In this document: positions 35,690 to 45,291 of the stretch, in pieces
Layout: each line of letters opens with the position of its first letter
Numbering within the stretch: the stretch's first letter is position 1
NCBI GenBank assembly: GCA_965279195.1
Contig: CBDIHP010000041.1
Span: 124,001 to 188,000, forward strand
DNA: 64,000 nt
Origin: CBDIHP01 sp965279195
Lineage (GTDB): Bacteria > Planctomycetota > Planctomycetia > Isosphaerales > Isosphaeraceae
Direction of reading: 5' to 3'
Program-made: the position numbers and the translations under genes
The notes under the pieces: generated by a model
Told to the model about the DNA's origin: nothing
Databases searched by the model: none
What the model saw: the letters and a program-made list of their open reading frames with translations, nothing else

Positions 35690-35730
35690 GACGCCGGGCG
35701 TGGATCGACGATCCACGCCCGGCGTCATTG
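35690..35730. terminator. Bidirectional terminator, 18-bp stem
   Basis: 35690-35707 pairs perfectly with 35709-35726, leaving effectively a very small loop, between the convergent oxidoreductase and thioredoxin/NHL genes. It is followed by ATTG rather than a long T run, so it may work as a bidirectional or rho-assisted stop. Confidence 0.7.
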
Positions 35731-35775
35731 CCTATCGTTCGCAAAGCGGTCGCTCTGCTTCCGCGCTCCAGTGGG

Positions 35776-37788
35776 TCAATTCAGCGTCAGGGTTGCCGGG
35801 ACCGCCACGCTCGTGCCAGCACCGGCCTTGAAGGCGACGGGCACCGTCAGCACGTAGTTCTTGAACGTGCAGAGCGAGTTCGGCAGGCAGAGGAACGCCG
35901 ACAGCGACAGCTTGAGGTTGACCGTCTTGCCGTCCGCCATGGGCTGGGCGAACGGGACTTTCACGGTGAACTGCTTCTTCGGCTCGATCGTCTCGCCCAT
36001 CGGCGAGACCTCGGTCGACAACGGGTTGGGCGGGCCGTCGGCCTGGAGCAGGTAGATGAGCGATCCCTCCTGACTCAGCTTGTAGCCCTCGGGGACGCTC
36101 AAGGTGACGTTCAGGCTGAGCTCGCTGCCCGGGGCCGCGTTGACGGTCGGGATCTCGATGGACTTGGCGTTGGCGAACGTCGGCGGCTTCTTGATCCTGG
36201 GGGCCTTCAGGCCCTTGATGTCGAGGGTCTTGACGGCCTTGGTGGCCAGGTCGGCGACGCGGATCAGGTGGTTGTTGGTGTCGGCGATGTAGATCTTGCC
36301 GCCGGCCACCGAGACGCCGCCGGGCTCGTCGAACCGGGCTGGGTCGTCGGACGTCCCGCGCTTGCCGTCGCCAAGGAACGTTTGCACCGACCGGGCCTTC
36401 GGGCTGCAGACCTTGATCTTGTTGTTGTAGGTGTCGGCGATGTAGAGCTTGCCGTCGTCGAACGCCACTCCGAGGCAGTGCTGGAGCCGGACGCGATTTC
36501 CCTCACCGTCGATGTCGCCGAACTCGAACAGGCCCTGGCCGACGATCGAGGTGACGTGGTGGTCGCGGGTCGTGTTGATGGCCCGGATGCCCGAGACCTC
36601 GGAGTCGGCCACGAAAATGTGCTGGCCGTCGGTCGCGAGCCCGCTGGGCTGGGCGAATGCCGCGTCGCCCGCCGTGCCGTCGTGGATGTTCTCGACGCCC
36701 GAGCCGGCGAGGTGGCCGATGTTGCCGGTGACGGTGTCGTATTTCCAGATCTGGTGCGGCCCCGCCATGGCCACGGCGAGGGTCTTGCTCTTCGGCATCG
36801 GGATGAGGTCCCACGGGCTGTTGAGCGAGACCTTCGTGGCCTTGCCCGACGGCTTCCGCGAGTAGCCCTGCTTGCCGTTGCCGGCGACGGTCGTCACCGT
36901 CTTCCTGGCCAGGTCCACCTCGCGGATCGCGTGGTTCTCGGTGTCGGCGACGTAGAGCTTGCCGTCGAGCAGGCACATCCCCTGGGGACGGTTGAACGAC
37001 GACGTGGCGTAGTCGCCGTCCTTGAGCGAGGCGTCGCCGCTGCCGATCGTCTCCTTGAGGTTGCCATCGAGGTCGGCGACGACGATGCGGTTGTGGCCGT
37101 TGTCGCTGATGAACAGGGTCTTCGAGGCGGCGTCGGCCAGGACCTTGCCGGGGAAGAGCAGTGAACCCTTGTGGGGTTTTTCGACTTCCGCCGGGAAGAC
37201 GACCGGGGTCTTGTCGTCGAGCGTGCCCTTGGCCTTGTGCTTCTTGACCTGCTCGCCGATGAACTTGTCGAGCGAGGCGCCGTGGCCTTCTCCGGAGACG
37301 TGGCCGAGATAATTCCCCTCGGGATCGATCAGGGCGAGGCTGGGCCAGCCGGTGATCCCGAAGCGGTTCCAGATGACCTGGTCGGCGTCGTTCACGACCG
37401 GGTGCTTGATGCCGTACTCGTGGACCTTCTTGCGGATATTCTCAGTGTCCTTCTCGGCGTTGAACTTGGCGGTGTGGACGCCGATGACGACCAGTTCGTT
37501 CTTGTACTTCTTCTCCAGCATCGCCAGGTCGGGCAGGACGTGGTGGCAGTTGATGCAGCAGTAGGTCCAGAAGTCAAGGAGGATGATCTTGCCCCGGAGC
37601 TTCTCCAGGTGGACGGGGCCGTCGGTGTTGATCCAGGCGATGCCGCCTTCGAGCGAGGGTTGCCCCTGGAGGGCGTTCGCCCGGGGGGTGAACTGGGTCA
37701 TGAGGCAGAGCAGGAGGGCCCCCGCCCAGACTGCCAGGGGGACGGTCCAGCTCATACCTTTCGGCTTGGAGGCGGTTCGCCAACTCAT
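35776..37788 (-). CDS. NHLRC2-like protein: thioredoxin domain plus NHL propeller
   Basis: 670 residues (a second in-frame ATG at 37755 is possible). A signal or anchor helix (SWTVPLAVWAGALLLCLM) is followed by a TlpA-type thioredoxin domain with the active site CINCH (in WTYCCINCHHVLPDL) and the cis-Pro segment TGWPSLALIDPEG. From about residue 215 NHL repeats form a six-bladed propeller: LFISDNGHNRIVVADLDG, LYVADTENHAIREVDL, LYIADTYNNKIKVCSP and IYIADTNNHLIRVADL. The C-terminal 130 residues are a beta domain. This order matches NHLRC2-like proteins. It probably acts in the periplasm as a disulfide reductant or a binding scaffold. It is divergent from prs. Confidence 0.85.
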   Translation of the reverse strand: MSWRTASKPKGMSWTVPLAVWAGALLLCLMTQFTPRANALQGQPSLEGGIAWINTDGPVHLEKLRGKIILLDFWTYCCINCHHVLPDLAMLEKKYKNELVVIGVHTAKFNAEKDTENIRKKVHEYGIKHPVVNDADQVIWNRFGITGWPSLALIDPEGNYLGHVSGEGHGASLDKFIGEQVKKHKAKGTLDDKTPVVFPAEVEKPHKGSLLFPGKVLADAASKTLFISDNGHNRIVVADLDGNLKETIGSGDASLKDGDYATSSFNRPQGMCLLDGKLYVADTENHAIREVDLARKTVTTVAGNGKQGYSRKPSGKATKVSLNSPWDLIPMPKSKTLAVAMAGPHQIWKYDTVTGNIGHLAGSGVENIHDGTAGDAAFAQPSGLATDGQHIFVADSEVSGIRAINTTRDHHVTSIVGQGLFEFGDIDGEGNRVRLQHCLGVAFDDGKLYIADTYNNKIKVCSPKARSVQTFLGDGKRGTSDDPARFDEPGGVSVAGGKIYIADTNNHLIRVADLATKAVKTLDIKGLKAPRIKKPPTFANAKSIEIPTVNAAPGSELSLNVTLSVPEGYKLSQEGSLIYLLQADGPPNPLSTEVSPMGETIEPKKQFTVKVPFAQPMADGKTVNLKLSLSAFLCLPNSLCTFKNYVLTVPVAFKAGAGTSVAVPATLTLN

Positions 37789-38010
37789 GCGCGTGCTCTC
37801 TCGCTGGGAGTGCGTTCTCGGGAGAGACGTCCTTCGTGGAACGTTCCTGGGGGATTGTAATCAAGCGGAGGGGTGGGGAAGACGATTTTTTTCGAGAGGG
37901 TTGCGACGATGCGCCCCGGTCGGCGGTCGCTCCCTGGCGAGTGCCCCCCCGCCGCGTTAAGATACCGTGTGAATGCGGATACCCCTCCCGACAGGGGCTC
38001 GCCCGACGAA

Positions 38011-39000
38011 ATGGACAGACCATTGCTCTCGACACCGACCAAACCGATCGACCCGTTCGGCGAGCTGAAGGTCTTCGCCGGCTCGGCCAGCCAGGGGCTG
38101 ACCAACGCCATCTGCGAAACGCTCGGGATCGAGGTGGCCAAGAGCGAAACCCTCGTGTTCAGCGAGGGTAACGTCTTTGTCCGCGTCCTGGAGAACGTCC
38201 GCGGCCGCGACGTCTTCGTCGTCCAGGGGACCGAGAACCCGGTCAACGACAACTTCATGGAACTCCTGTTCTGGATCGACGCCTTCAAGCGGGCGTCCGC
38301 CAGCCAGGTGACCGCCGTGATCCCCTTTTTCTCCTACGCCAAGGGGGACAAGAAAGACGAGCCCCGCGTCTCCATCCGCGCCCGCGTCTGCGCCGACAGC
38401 CTCGAAGCCGCCGGGGCCGACCGCGTCCTGATGATGGACCTGCACTCCGCGCAGATCCAGGGGTTCTTCAAGGTGCCGGTCGACCACCTCCTCGCCATGC
38501 CCGTGCTGGTGGAGTACTTCCGCAAGAAGGAGATCGCCGACCTCGTCGTGGCGTCGCCCGACATCGGATTCGGCAAGCAGGCCCAGAAGTTTGGGCAGAT
38601 GATGCGGGCTCCCGTCGTCATCGGCTACAAGGTCCGCCGCGATCATTCGGAGCGGGCCGAGGTCCTCGACATCATCGGCTCGGTCGAGGGCAAGAATGTC
38701 CTGATCGTGGACGACTTCACCATCTCGGGCGGCACTCTGATCGAGATGGCACGCACCTGCCGCCTGCACGGGGCGAAGGACATCTACGCCTGCATCTCCC
38801 ACGGCGTCCTGACCAAGGGCTCCGCCGCCAAGATCGCCGCCAGCGACATCAAGGAGTTGGTGATGACCGACACCATCGAGCGGCGCCCCGAGGTCCTCCC
38901 CGCCAACGCCACCGTCGTGAGCGTCGCCCCCCTCTTCGCCGAGGCCATCCTCTCGATCCACCGCCGCGAGAGCGTCAGCCGCCTCTTCAACACCGACTGA
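38011..39000 (+). CDS. prs: Ribose-phosphate pyrophosphokinase (PRPP synthetase), divergent form
   Basis: 329 residues from the ATG at 38011. It makes 5-phosphoribosyl diphosphate from ribose 5-phosphate and ATP for nucleotide, His and Trp synthesis. Recognisable family blocks are FAGSASQGLTNAI, FSEGNVFVRVLENVRGRDVF, PVNDNFMELLFWIDAFKRA, MMDLHSAQIQGFF and SVAPLFAEAILSIHRRESVSRLF. The PRPP-binding loop reads VLIVDDFTISGGTL rather than the usual DDMIDTAGT, the FGYARQDRK segment reads FSYAKGDKKDEPR, and SPDVGGxxRAR reads SPDIGFGKQAQ. An 18-residue N-terminal extension precedes the first strand. Activity is likely, but allosteric behaviour may differ. Confidence 0.87.
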   Translation: MDRPLLSTPTKPIDPFGELKVFAGSASQGLTNAICETLGIEVAKSETLVFSEGNVFVRVLENVRGRDVFVVQGTENPVNDNFMELLFWIDAFKRASASQVTAVIPFFSYAKGDKKDEPRVSIRARVCADSLEAAGADRVLMMDLHSAQIQGFFKVPVDHLLAMPVLVEYFRKKEIADLVVASPDIGFGKQAQKFGQMMRAPVVIGYKVRRDHSERAEVLDIIGSVEGKNVLIVDDFTISGGTLIEMARTCRLHGAKDIYACISHGVLTKGSAAKIAASDIKELVMTDTIERRPEVLPANATVVSVAPLFAEAILSIHRRESVSRLFNTD

Positions 39001-39048
39001 GCCCGCCTTTTCGGCTTCACGAACAGCGTCGAACCGCCAGAACGATTT

Positions 39049-39250
39049 GGACGCCGAGGGGGTGCGGCGCTGGGCGCGGGTCTCCCGACCCCGCCCCTGC
39101 CCTGAGATTCCGTTCTACAGGAGCGGGTCTCCAGACCCATCAATCAAATGCGCTGTCTCACGGGGTTCCCGGAATGGGTCTGGAGACCCGATTGAGCTGT
39201 CTCCCTCGGCGGATGTGGGGTCGGGGTCGGGAGACCCTCGCCCAGCGTCA
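39049..39250. repeat. Large nested palindrome (39001-39390 gap)
   Basis: Outer arms 39066-39092 and 39223-39248 are imperfect inverses built on GGGTCTCCCGACCCC. The inner arms 39124-39140 and 39174-39190 are a perfect 17-bp inverse, and each inner arm is itself a palindrome (GGGTCTCCAGACCC). CTCGCCCAGCG lies at the right edge. The remaining gap up to the ATG at 39391 shows no gene. A related structure is at 54972. Confidence 0.65.
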
Positions 39251-39390
39251 GGGCGATCCGCTCCGACGCCGAGGGATCGCACGGCGACGGGCACACTCGC
39301 CGTTCGTTGACTTGCCCTCCACCCCTGCCTAGCATGATCCAGTGGGGACGCTTCCCCATTTCGAAGCGATTGCCTCCTGGAGATGGATTC

Positions 39391-40824
39391 ATGGCGTTGG
39401 ATCGGCCGCGGACGCTCGGCGAGCTGAAGGCCAGTGGGTACAGGACGGAAACCGTCAAGGAGGAGATGAGGCGCAACCTGATCGGCCTCCTCCGACGCGG
39501 CGAGGCCCTCTTCGGCGATATCCTGGGCTACGAAGAGACGGTCGTCCCCCAGATCCAGAACGCCATCCTGTCGCAGCACGACATGCTTTTCCTCGGCCTG
39601 CGCGGTCAGGCCAAGACGCGGATGCTCCGGCGGCTGGTCGTGCTGCTCGACGAGTGGATGCCGATTGTCGAGGGCTCCGAGGTCCACGATCACCCCTACG
39701 CCCCGCTCTCGAAGGAGTCGCGCGACCGCGTCGCCAAGATGGGCGACGGGACGCCGATTTCCTGGGTCCACCGCGAGCACCGCTACCAGGAGAAGCTCGC
39801 CACGCCCGACGTCACGATCGCGGACCTCGTCGGCGAGGTCGACATGATCAAGCACGCGGAGGGGCGTTACCTCTCCAGCGAGCTGACGATGCACTTCGGC
39901 CTGATCCCCCGGGCCAATCGCGGCATCTTCTGCATGAACGAGTTGCCCGACCTCTCGCCCAAGATCCAGGTCGGCCTGTTCAACGTCCTCGAAGAGCGCG
40001 ACATCCAGATCCGGGGCTATCCCATCCGGCTGAACCTCGACCTCTGCATGGTCTTCTCGGCCAATCCCGAGGACTACACCAACCGAGGACGGATCGTCAC
40101 CCCGCTCAAGGACCGCATCGGTTCGGTCGTCCGCACCCACTACCCGCTGACCCGCGAACTCGGCATCGCCATCTCCGATCAGAACGCCTGGCTCGCCCGC
40201 GACGCCGGCCAGGTCGCCATCCCGGCCTACATCAAGGAAATCGTCGAGGAGGCGTCCAGACTGGCCCGGAGTTCCTCGCACGTCAACCAGGCGTCGGGCG
40301 TCTCGGTCCGAATGTCGATCGCCAACCTGGAGAACGTCGTCTCGAACGCCGAACGGCGGTCGCTCGTCAACGGCGAAACCGTGGTCGTGCCCCGAGTTTC
40401 GGACCTGATGCACGTCCTCCCCAGCTCGCGCGGGAAGCTCGAACTGACGATGGCGGAGGACGACAGCCACGAGGACAAGCTGATCGGACGCATCGTCGGC
40501 GAGGCGATCAAGAATATTTTCGACCATCACCTCGACGTGAAGGAGTTCCGCCAGGCGGTGGGCTACTTCGAGTCGGGCGAAGGGCTCGAAGTCGGCGACA
40601 CTCTGCCGGCGAAGGACCTCCTGGCCCGGATCGAGAAGGTGCCGGGGCTCCGCAAGAAGGCGGAGGACGTCGCGACGAAATTCGCGGCCGACCTCGGCCC
40701 GCTCGACGACGCCGCCCGGACCGCCCTGGTGGCGAGCGTCGCAGAGTTCATCCTCGAAGGCTTGCATGTTCACAACAGGCTGAACAAGAATGTCAAGACC
40801 GGCGGCGCGTCCTACCGCCGCTGA
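39391..40824 (+). CDS. MoxR-type AAA+ ATPase (magnesium-chelatase-like)
   Basis: 477 residues from the ATG at 39391. The Walker A region reads LGLRGQAKTRMLRRL, a non-standard P-loop seen in this MoxR/ChlI-like group. Later blocks include GIFCMNELPDLSPKIQVGLFNVLEERDIQIRG for Walker B and the sensor hairpin, VFSANPEDYTNRGRI for sensor 1, and RIGSVVRTHYP for the Arg finger. The C-terminal lid is long and helical. The next gene, 37 bases downstream, is a VWA protein, the normal partner of MoxR ATPases. Such pairs assemble or activate other complexes; the client is not identifiable here. Confidence 0.85.
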   Translation: MALDRPRTLGELKASGYRTETVKEEMRRNLIGLLRRGEALFGDILGYEETVVPQIQNAILSQHDMLFLGLRGQAKTRMLRRLVVLLDEWMPIVEGSEVHDHPYAPLSKESRDRVAKMGDGTPISWVHREHRYQEKLATPDVTIADLVGEVDMIKHAEGRYLSSELTMHFGLIPRANRGIFCMNELPDLSPKIQVGLFNVLEERDIQIRGYPIRLNLDLCMVFSANPEDYTNRGRIVTPLKDRIGSVVRTHYPLTRELGIAISDQNAWLARDAGQVAIPAYIKEIVEEASRLARSSSHVNQASGVSVRMSIANLENVVSNAERRSLVNGETVVVPRVSDLMHVLPSSRGKLELTMAEDDSHEDKLIGRIVGEAIKNIFDHHLDVKEFRQAVGYFESGEGLEVGDTLPAKDLLARIEKVPGLRKKAEDVATKFAADLGPLDDAARTALVASVAEFILEGLHVHNRLNKNVKTGGASYRR

Positions 40825-40861
40825 TCCACCGGCCCGACGTCCCCATCTGAGGCATCCCCGC

Positions 40862-42004
40862 ATGGCGTGGTCGGAATACACGAAGTGGGACGGGAGCCAG
40901 GACTTCCAGCCCCAGTCCGCCGAGAAGGCCTTCGACCAGCTCTCCGAGTACATCCTCCAGCACGGCGACCAGGTGATGCGAAGCCTGGACGACTTCGACG
41001 AGGAGGACATGCCCGAGCTTGTCGAGCTGATCGAGAAGGAAGGACTCATCGAGAAGGATGACGAGGGCAAGTTCCGCGTCAGCCCCAAGGGGATGCGACG
41101 GATCCAGCAATCGGCCCTCACGAACCTCTTCCAGACCTTCCAGCGCGATGCGATCGGCAAGCACGAGACCCCCCAGAAGGGCGAGGGGGCTATCCGCCAC
41201 GAGGACAGCAAGCCCTACGTCTACGGCGACTCCCTCTCGAACCTGAATCTGCACGAGACCATGCGCAACGCCCTCGCGAGGCAGGGGGGTCAGCCGCCGT
41301 TCCGGATGTCCTACGACGACTTCGTCGTCTACGAGACCGAGCAGCAGACCCGCTGCGCCACCGTCGTGCTCATCGACATGTCCGGCTCGATGAGCCGCTA
41401 TGGCAAGTACGCCACGACCAAAAAGATCGCCCTGGCGCTCCAGGCCCTCGTGAGGACGCAGTATCCTCAGGATTCGCTCTCGATGGTCGGGTTCTTCTCG
41501 TTCGCCGCCCGGATGACCGAGCGGGAGCTGATCAACTCCGCCCCCAAGCCCGTGACGCTGTACGACAGCCGCGTCCACCTGCGTTACGACCTCGACAACC
41601 CGCCGAAACGTCCGCACCAGCACTTCACCAACATCGACGCCGGCCTACGCCTGGCCCGGAACATCCTGGCGAAGCAGGGGGCCCAGAACAAGCAGATCAT
41701 CGTCATCACGGACGGCGAACCCACCGCGCATATCGAGGGGCGGGAGGTCGTTCTGATCTACCCCCCGAGCGAGAAGACCGCCCGCGCCACCCTGAACGAG
41801 GCCCGCCGCTGCGCCCAGGCGAACATCCGGGTCTCGTCGTTCGCCCTGATCGAAGATTATTTCTATCTGGGCCTGGTCAACTTCGTCGAGGAGATGGCCC
41901 GCGTCACCCAGGGCGTCGCCGCCTACTGCGGCGCGGACGACCTGGGAAAGTACGTCTTCGACAGCTTCATCGGCGGCCGCCGGGTGAGGCGGACGAGCCA
42001 CTGA
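40862..42004 (+). CDS. VWA domain protein, MoxR partner
   Basis: 380 residues from the ATG at 40862. The first 180 residues are charged and helical. The von Willebrand A domain begins near CATVVLIDMSGSMSRYGKYA, where DMSGSMS is the MIDAS metal site, and continues with QIIVITDGEPTAH, which supplies further ligands. There is no signal peptide or membrane helix. It directly follows the MoxR ATPase and would bind it as a cytoplasmic adaptor. The gene converges on the 2OG oxygenase, leaving 11 bases. Confidence 0.85.
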   Translation: MAWSEYTKWDGSQDFQPQSAEKAFDQLSEYILQHGDQVMRSLDDFDEEDMPELVELIEKEGLIEKDDEGKFRVSPKGMRRIQQSALTNLFQTFQRDAIGKHETPQKGEGAIRHEDSKPYVYGDSLSNLNLHETMRNALARQGGQPPFRMSYDDFVVYETEQQTRCATVVLIDMSGSMSRYGKYATTKKIALALQALVRTQYPQDSLSMVGFFSFAARMTERELINSAPKPVTLYDSRVHLRYDLDNPPKRPHQHFTNIDAGLRLARNILAKQGAQNKQIIVITDGEPTAHIEGREVVLIYPPSEKTARATLNEARRCAQANIRVSSFALIEDYFYLGLVNFVEEMARVTQGVAAYCGADDLGKYVFDSFIGGRRVRRTSH

Positions 42005-42015
42005 CCGCAGGCCCG

Positions 42016-44376
42016 TCAGTCGCGTTCGAACTTCGTCGGGAGGCTTGCGAGGAGTTTGAGGGCCTCGCAGTCCTTGTGATACTGGGCGAGTGCCTTGCTG
42101 TAGGCCGCGGTCCCTTTCCGGAGCACCAAGCCATAGGGGCGGGTCGCCTGGTCGGTGCTCTCGCTGACGTCGAGTTCGTACATCCTGATCTGACCGGACA
42201 TGTGCTGACGATCGTATTCGTTCGCCCGGATGATGGTCGAGGCCGCCGCCGGGTCGTCGAGGAAGGATTTGAGCCTCGTGCACCACTGACAGGAGCATTC
42301 ATGGAAGCCAGGACGCCTCCAGTCGGCGGGGGGGCTTGGTTCCCTGGCGGTCCGCTTCTTCAACTCCGCCTTCAGCCCCGACAACCACGACTTCAGCGGT
42401 GCCGAGAGCTTGCCCGTCCGATCGAGGCAGAACCGGCCGACCTCGTAAGCCGTCGGTTGCTGGCAGGTGCTTGAAGGAAAATCATCGGGCTTTGACCGGA
42501 TGTGATCGAGCGTGGTGTCGAGTGCCTTCGTGTCGCCCACGGACACGAGAATCCTCAACAGATAGGGGAGGGCCTCCGCGAGGTACTTCGCGCGGACACC
42601 TCGGGTGTATGGGTGTAACTCCCCTGGTTCGGCGATGAACGACTCCACCAAGGATGCCGCCAGCTGCCGGAGCAATTTCGGTCGATCCTTCTCCTCGGTG
42701 GGGACCGTTGCGAGGGCCAGGATCCACCGGAAATCCCGAGGGCAGGGCAGGCCGAGGTCGTGGCCGGACGGCTTGCGAACGAGCAGCGACCTGAGCGGAG
42801 CCGCAAATGGCTCCGCCCCGTACCGGTCGGACGCGGCCACCACGAAGTCGTGAAGCGGCATGTCCGACCTCTTCGGCGCCGCCTTCGACAGGAACTCGCC
42901 GATCAGACCGGAGTCCTGGAGGTCGAGCAGGGCCTCCTGGAAGTCGCTGGTGGGTTTGTGCTCGTGCTCCTGCCAGGTCATCTGGCTGGAGGATATCCCG
43001 CCCCAGGATCCGATGATCGCCCGGGCGTATCTCAGGCTTTCTTCACGAAGTTCGGCCTTCGCCTTGGCCTTCGCACGCTTGAACCGACCGACCATCCCCA
43101 GGAAATCCTCGAAACCGTCGGCGCGGCACGACGGCGCGAGGATGTCATAGTGGTGCGAACGGCCCCAGACCACGATCGCCGAGCGATGATACCAGCGTTC
43201 GAGCGTATTCCCGGCGTTCCCCGTGTATCCCTCGTATTCCTCTTCCGTCGGCCTCCACTCGTCGATCGGGGTTTCCGAGACGACGCAGCCTGGCGTCAGA
43301 TGGATGGCGCCGAATGATCGCCGATTGCCTTCTAGGTCGAACCAATCGGACCCGTGCATCTCTCCTTCGATCAGCTCATCGATCTCGATCTTGCCCGGGC
43401 TCGTCCGCCGGGACCGGCCGTAGTAGCCGTAGTCGGAATCGTCATGGGCGGAGAACACGAGGTGACGATTCACCTGGGTCAAATGGACCAGGCAATCGGC
43501 CTGCCTGGCGGCCTGGACCACGAAATCGGCCAGTTTGCGATCCGTCCCCTTGAGGAGTTCCTGACGCATACCCGGCTCCGTGTATCGGTGCTCCAGGGCG
43601 AATACGAGCGGCAGAGTCGGGTTCGACTCGATGAAACTTCTCATCAAACGGGCCAGGCGCAAGTCGGAGTCGGTCGGCTCGGTTTCGTCCGGCCCCGAGT
43701 TCTGGGTTGTCTTGAAGGCGAGGTTGTAGGTCAGCGCAAGCCTCGTTCCGCCATAGACGCTCTCAGCCTGATGTTCGCAGTCGGCGTAGAACGCGACGTA
43801 ACTGGATGAGCGACCTTCCGCCGCGTTGTAGGCGGGGAATCGTTGCTCCTCAGGCCCATGCCTGACGACCAGCGATCCCCCTCGGAAAGGATTCGGGAGC
43901 ACGATCACCAGGGTCGCGACCATCCGGTCGACCTTCTCCGAATCCCGATGCGCCTTGAAGAACCCGCCGTTTTCATAGACGAGGAGCTTGTAGAGTGACG
44001 GGACGAGACTCCCCTCTGGCAGTCCCAGACCGAGCGAGACCTCGGCCGCCAGCTCCGTCACAGCTGCGTTCCATCGGTCCCCCAGCTCAATCAGCGAGGC
44101 GTCGAGTTCGTAGGTCTTGCGGACAGACGCATCAACGAGCGTGCGCGTGCCCTTGCCGAAGGGCGCGATGCGACATCGGGCGATCAGGGCCTTCTGGATC
44201 TTCGGCGTGAGGGGCAGCGTGACCGGCCCGACCCCTTGCACGACGAGTCCGGGGTCCTTGAGGTTGAAGTCGCCCCCGACGCAGCAGTTGGAGGAGATCG
44301 TCGCCTCCTCCACGGCGTCGAGCAACCACTCGAATTCCCCGATCGACGACGTTTGCGCCTTCGTCTTGCGTGCCAA
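42016..44376 (-). CDS. Large protein with N-terminal 2OG-Fe(II) oxygenase domain
   Basis: 786 residues. Residues about 110-230 form a prolyl-4-hydroxylase-like 2-oxoglutarate oxygenase. It has YKLLVYENGGFFKAHRDSEK with the HxD iron ligands, LVIVLPNPFRGGSLVVRHG, and CEHQAESVYGGTRLALTYNL with the distal His and the 2OG-binding Arg. The following 550 residues have no domain I recognise; they are helical, include a CQQ-containing stretch and a CSCQWC motif near residue 710. The enzyme probably hydroxylates a protein or nucleic-acid side chain. It is 44 bases downstream of the MBL hydrolase gene on the same strand, so co-transcription is likely. Confidence 0.7.
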   Translation of the reverse strand: MARKTKAQTSSIGEFEWLLDAVEEATISSNCCVGGDFNLKDPGLVVQGVGPVTLPLTPKIQKALIARCRIAPFGKGTRTLVDASVRKTYELDASLIELGDRWNAAVTELAAEVSLGLGLPEGSLVPSLYKLLVYENGGFFKAHRDSEKVDRMVATLVIVLPNPFRGGSLVVRHGPEEQRFPAYNAAEGRSSSYVAFYADCEHQAESVYGGTRLALTYNLAFKTTQNSGPDETEPTDSDLRLARLMRSFIESNPTLPLVFALEHRYTEPGMRQELLKGTDRKLADFVVQAARQADCLVHLTQVNRHLVFSAHDDSDYGYYGRSRRTSPGKIEIDELIEGEMHGSDWFDLEGNRRSFGAIHLTPGCVVSETPIDEWRPTEEEYEGYTGNAGNTLERWYHRSAIVVWGRSHHYDILAPSCRADGFEDFLGMVGRFKRAKAKAKAELREESLRYARAIIGSWGGISSSQMTWQEHEHKPTSDFQEALLDLQDSGLIGEFLSKAAPKRSDMPLHDFVVAASDRYGAEPFAAPLRSLLVRKPSGHDLGLPCPRDFRWILALATVPTEEKDRPKLLRQLAASLVESFIAEPGELHPYTRGVRAKYLAEALPYLLRILVSVGDTKALDTTLDHIRSKPDDFPSSTCQQPTAYEVGRFCLDRTGKLSAPLKSWLSGLKAELKKRTAREPSPPADWRRPGFHECSCQWCTRLKSFLDDPAAASTIIRANEYDRQHMSGQIRMYELDVSESTDQATRPYGLVLRKGTAAYSKALAQYHKDCEALKLLASLPTKFERD

Positions 44377-44420
44377 GGCCTAGCTCCGGCTCTCGCTTCC
44401 GAGGACTTGTGATGAGGATC

Positions 44421-45200
44421 TCAATCCGGCTTCACGATCTCGATCGGGTGTCCCTGTCGCAGCGGCTCGGGGGCCGCACCGTCGGGCAGATAGGCGTCGC
44501 GAAAGTGGAAAATTTTGATGCGTTCCACGATCGCGGGATCCAGGCCGCGCAATTCCTCGACCGTCGTGTGGACGCCCCCGGTCGGGCCGTCGGTGGCCTC
44601 GTGGAGGATCAGGTCGCAATCGGCAAACCACTCGATGAGGCCGGGATCGAAGGATGTATCGGCGCTGAAACCCAGCCGGAATTCGCCGGCCTGGATGCGG
44701 TAGGCGCAGGTGGGGATCGCGTGCAGGGTCGGCCTCGCCTCGATCTGGAACGGGCCGAAGGTCACCGGCCGTGCCGCGCCGGGATCGACGACGGTCAGGT
44801 CGAAGTAATCCGTGAACCGGCGATGGATCGTGGTGCGTTCCGGGCCCGTGATCGTCGAATCCATGCCGGCGGCGAGGAGGTTGTCCCAGATGCGGCTCGC
44901 GGCGTCGGGGTGGGTGATCAGTCGGGCACGACGCCTGAGCGCGAAGTAATTGTAATACGCGAAATCCTCCAGCCCCGAGGCGTGATCGCCGTGCAGGTGG
45001 CTGAGGAGCACGGCCTCGATGTCCGGGAGGTCCAGCGGGTGCCCGGCCGAGTTCGTGGCCTCGTGGAGCATCTTCCGGATCGGGTGCGGGCAGTCGATCA
45101 GGATCCAGAAATCGTCATAACCGAGTGCAAAACTGGTCGTGTAGTGGATCGCGGAAAATGCGTCGCCGACGCCGAGCGGGATTAGTCGAAGTTTGCTCAT
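44421..45200 (-). CDS. MBL-fold metallo-hydrolase
   Basis: 259 residues from the ATG at 45200 (MSKLRLIPLGVGDAFS). The metal site SHLHGDHASG is near residue 64, with further ligands in FSADTSFD, ILHEATDG and IKIFHFRD. It resembles the RNase Z/phosphodiesterase branch of the metallo-beta-lactamase superfamily. The substrate is unknown. It lies between the LarA-like gene and the 2OG oxygenase gene on one strand. Confidence 0.8.
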   Translation of the reverse strand: MSKLRLIPLGVGDAFSAIHYTTSFALGYDDFWILIDCPHPIRKMLHEATNSAGHPLDLPDIEAVLLSHLHGDHASGLEDFAYYNYFALRRRARLITHPDAASRIWDNLLAAGMDSTITGPERTTIHRRFTDYFDLTVVDPGAARPVTFGPFQIEARPTLHAIPTCAYRIQAGEFRLGFSADTSFDPGLIEWFADCDLILHEATDGPTGGVHTTVEELRGLDPAIVERIKIFHFRDAYLPDGAAPEPLRQGHPIEIVKPD

Positions 45201-45291
45201 CGGGTCGCCTCGGACTGCTCGGCCGGCGGGATGTCGTCGCACATCCCAATATGGTGGAAGCCGGCGGGAATGTCGAGTCGCTGACGCGGGT

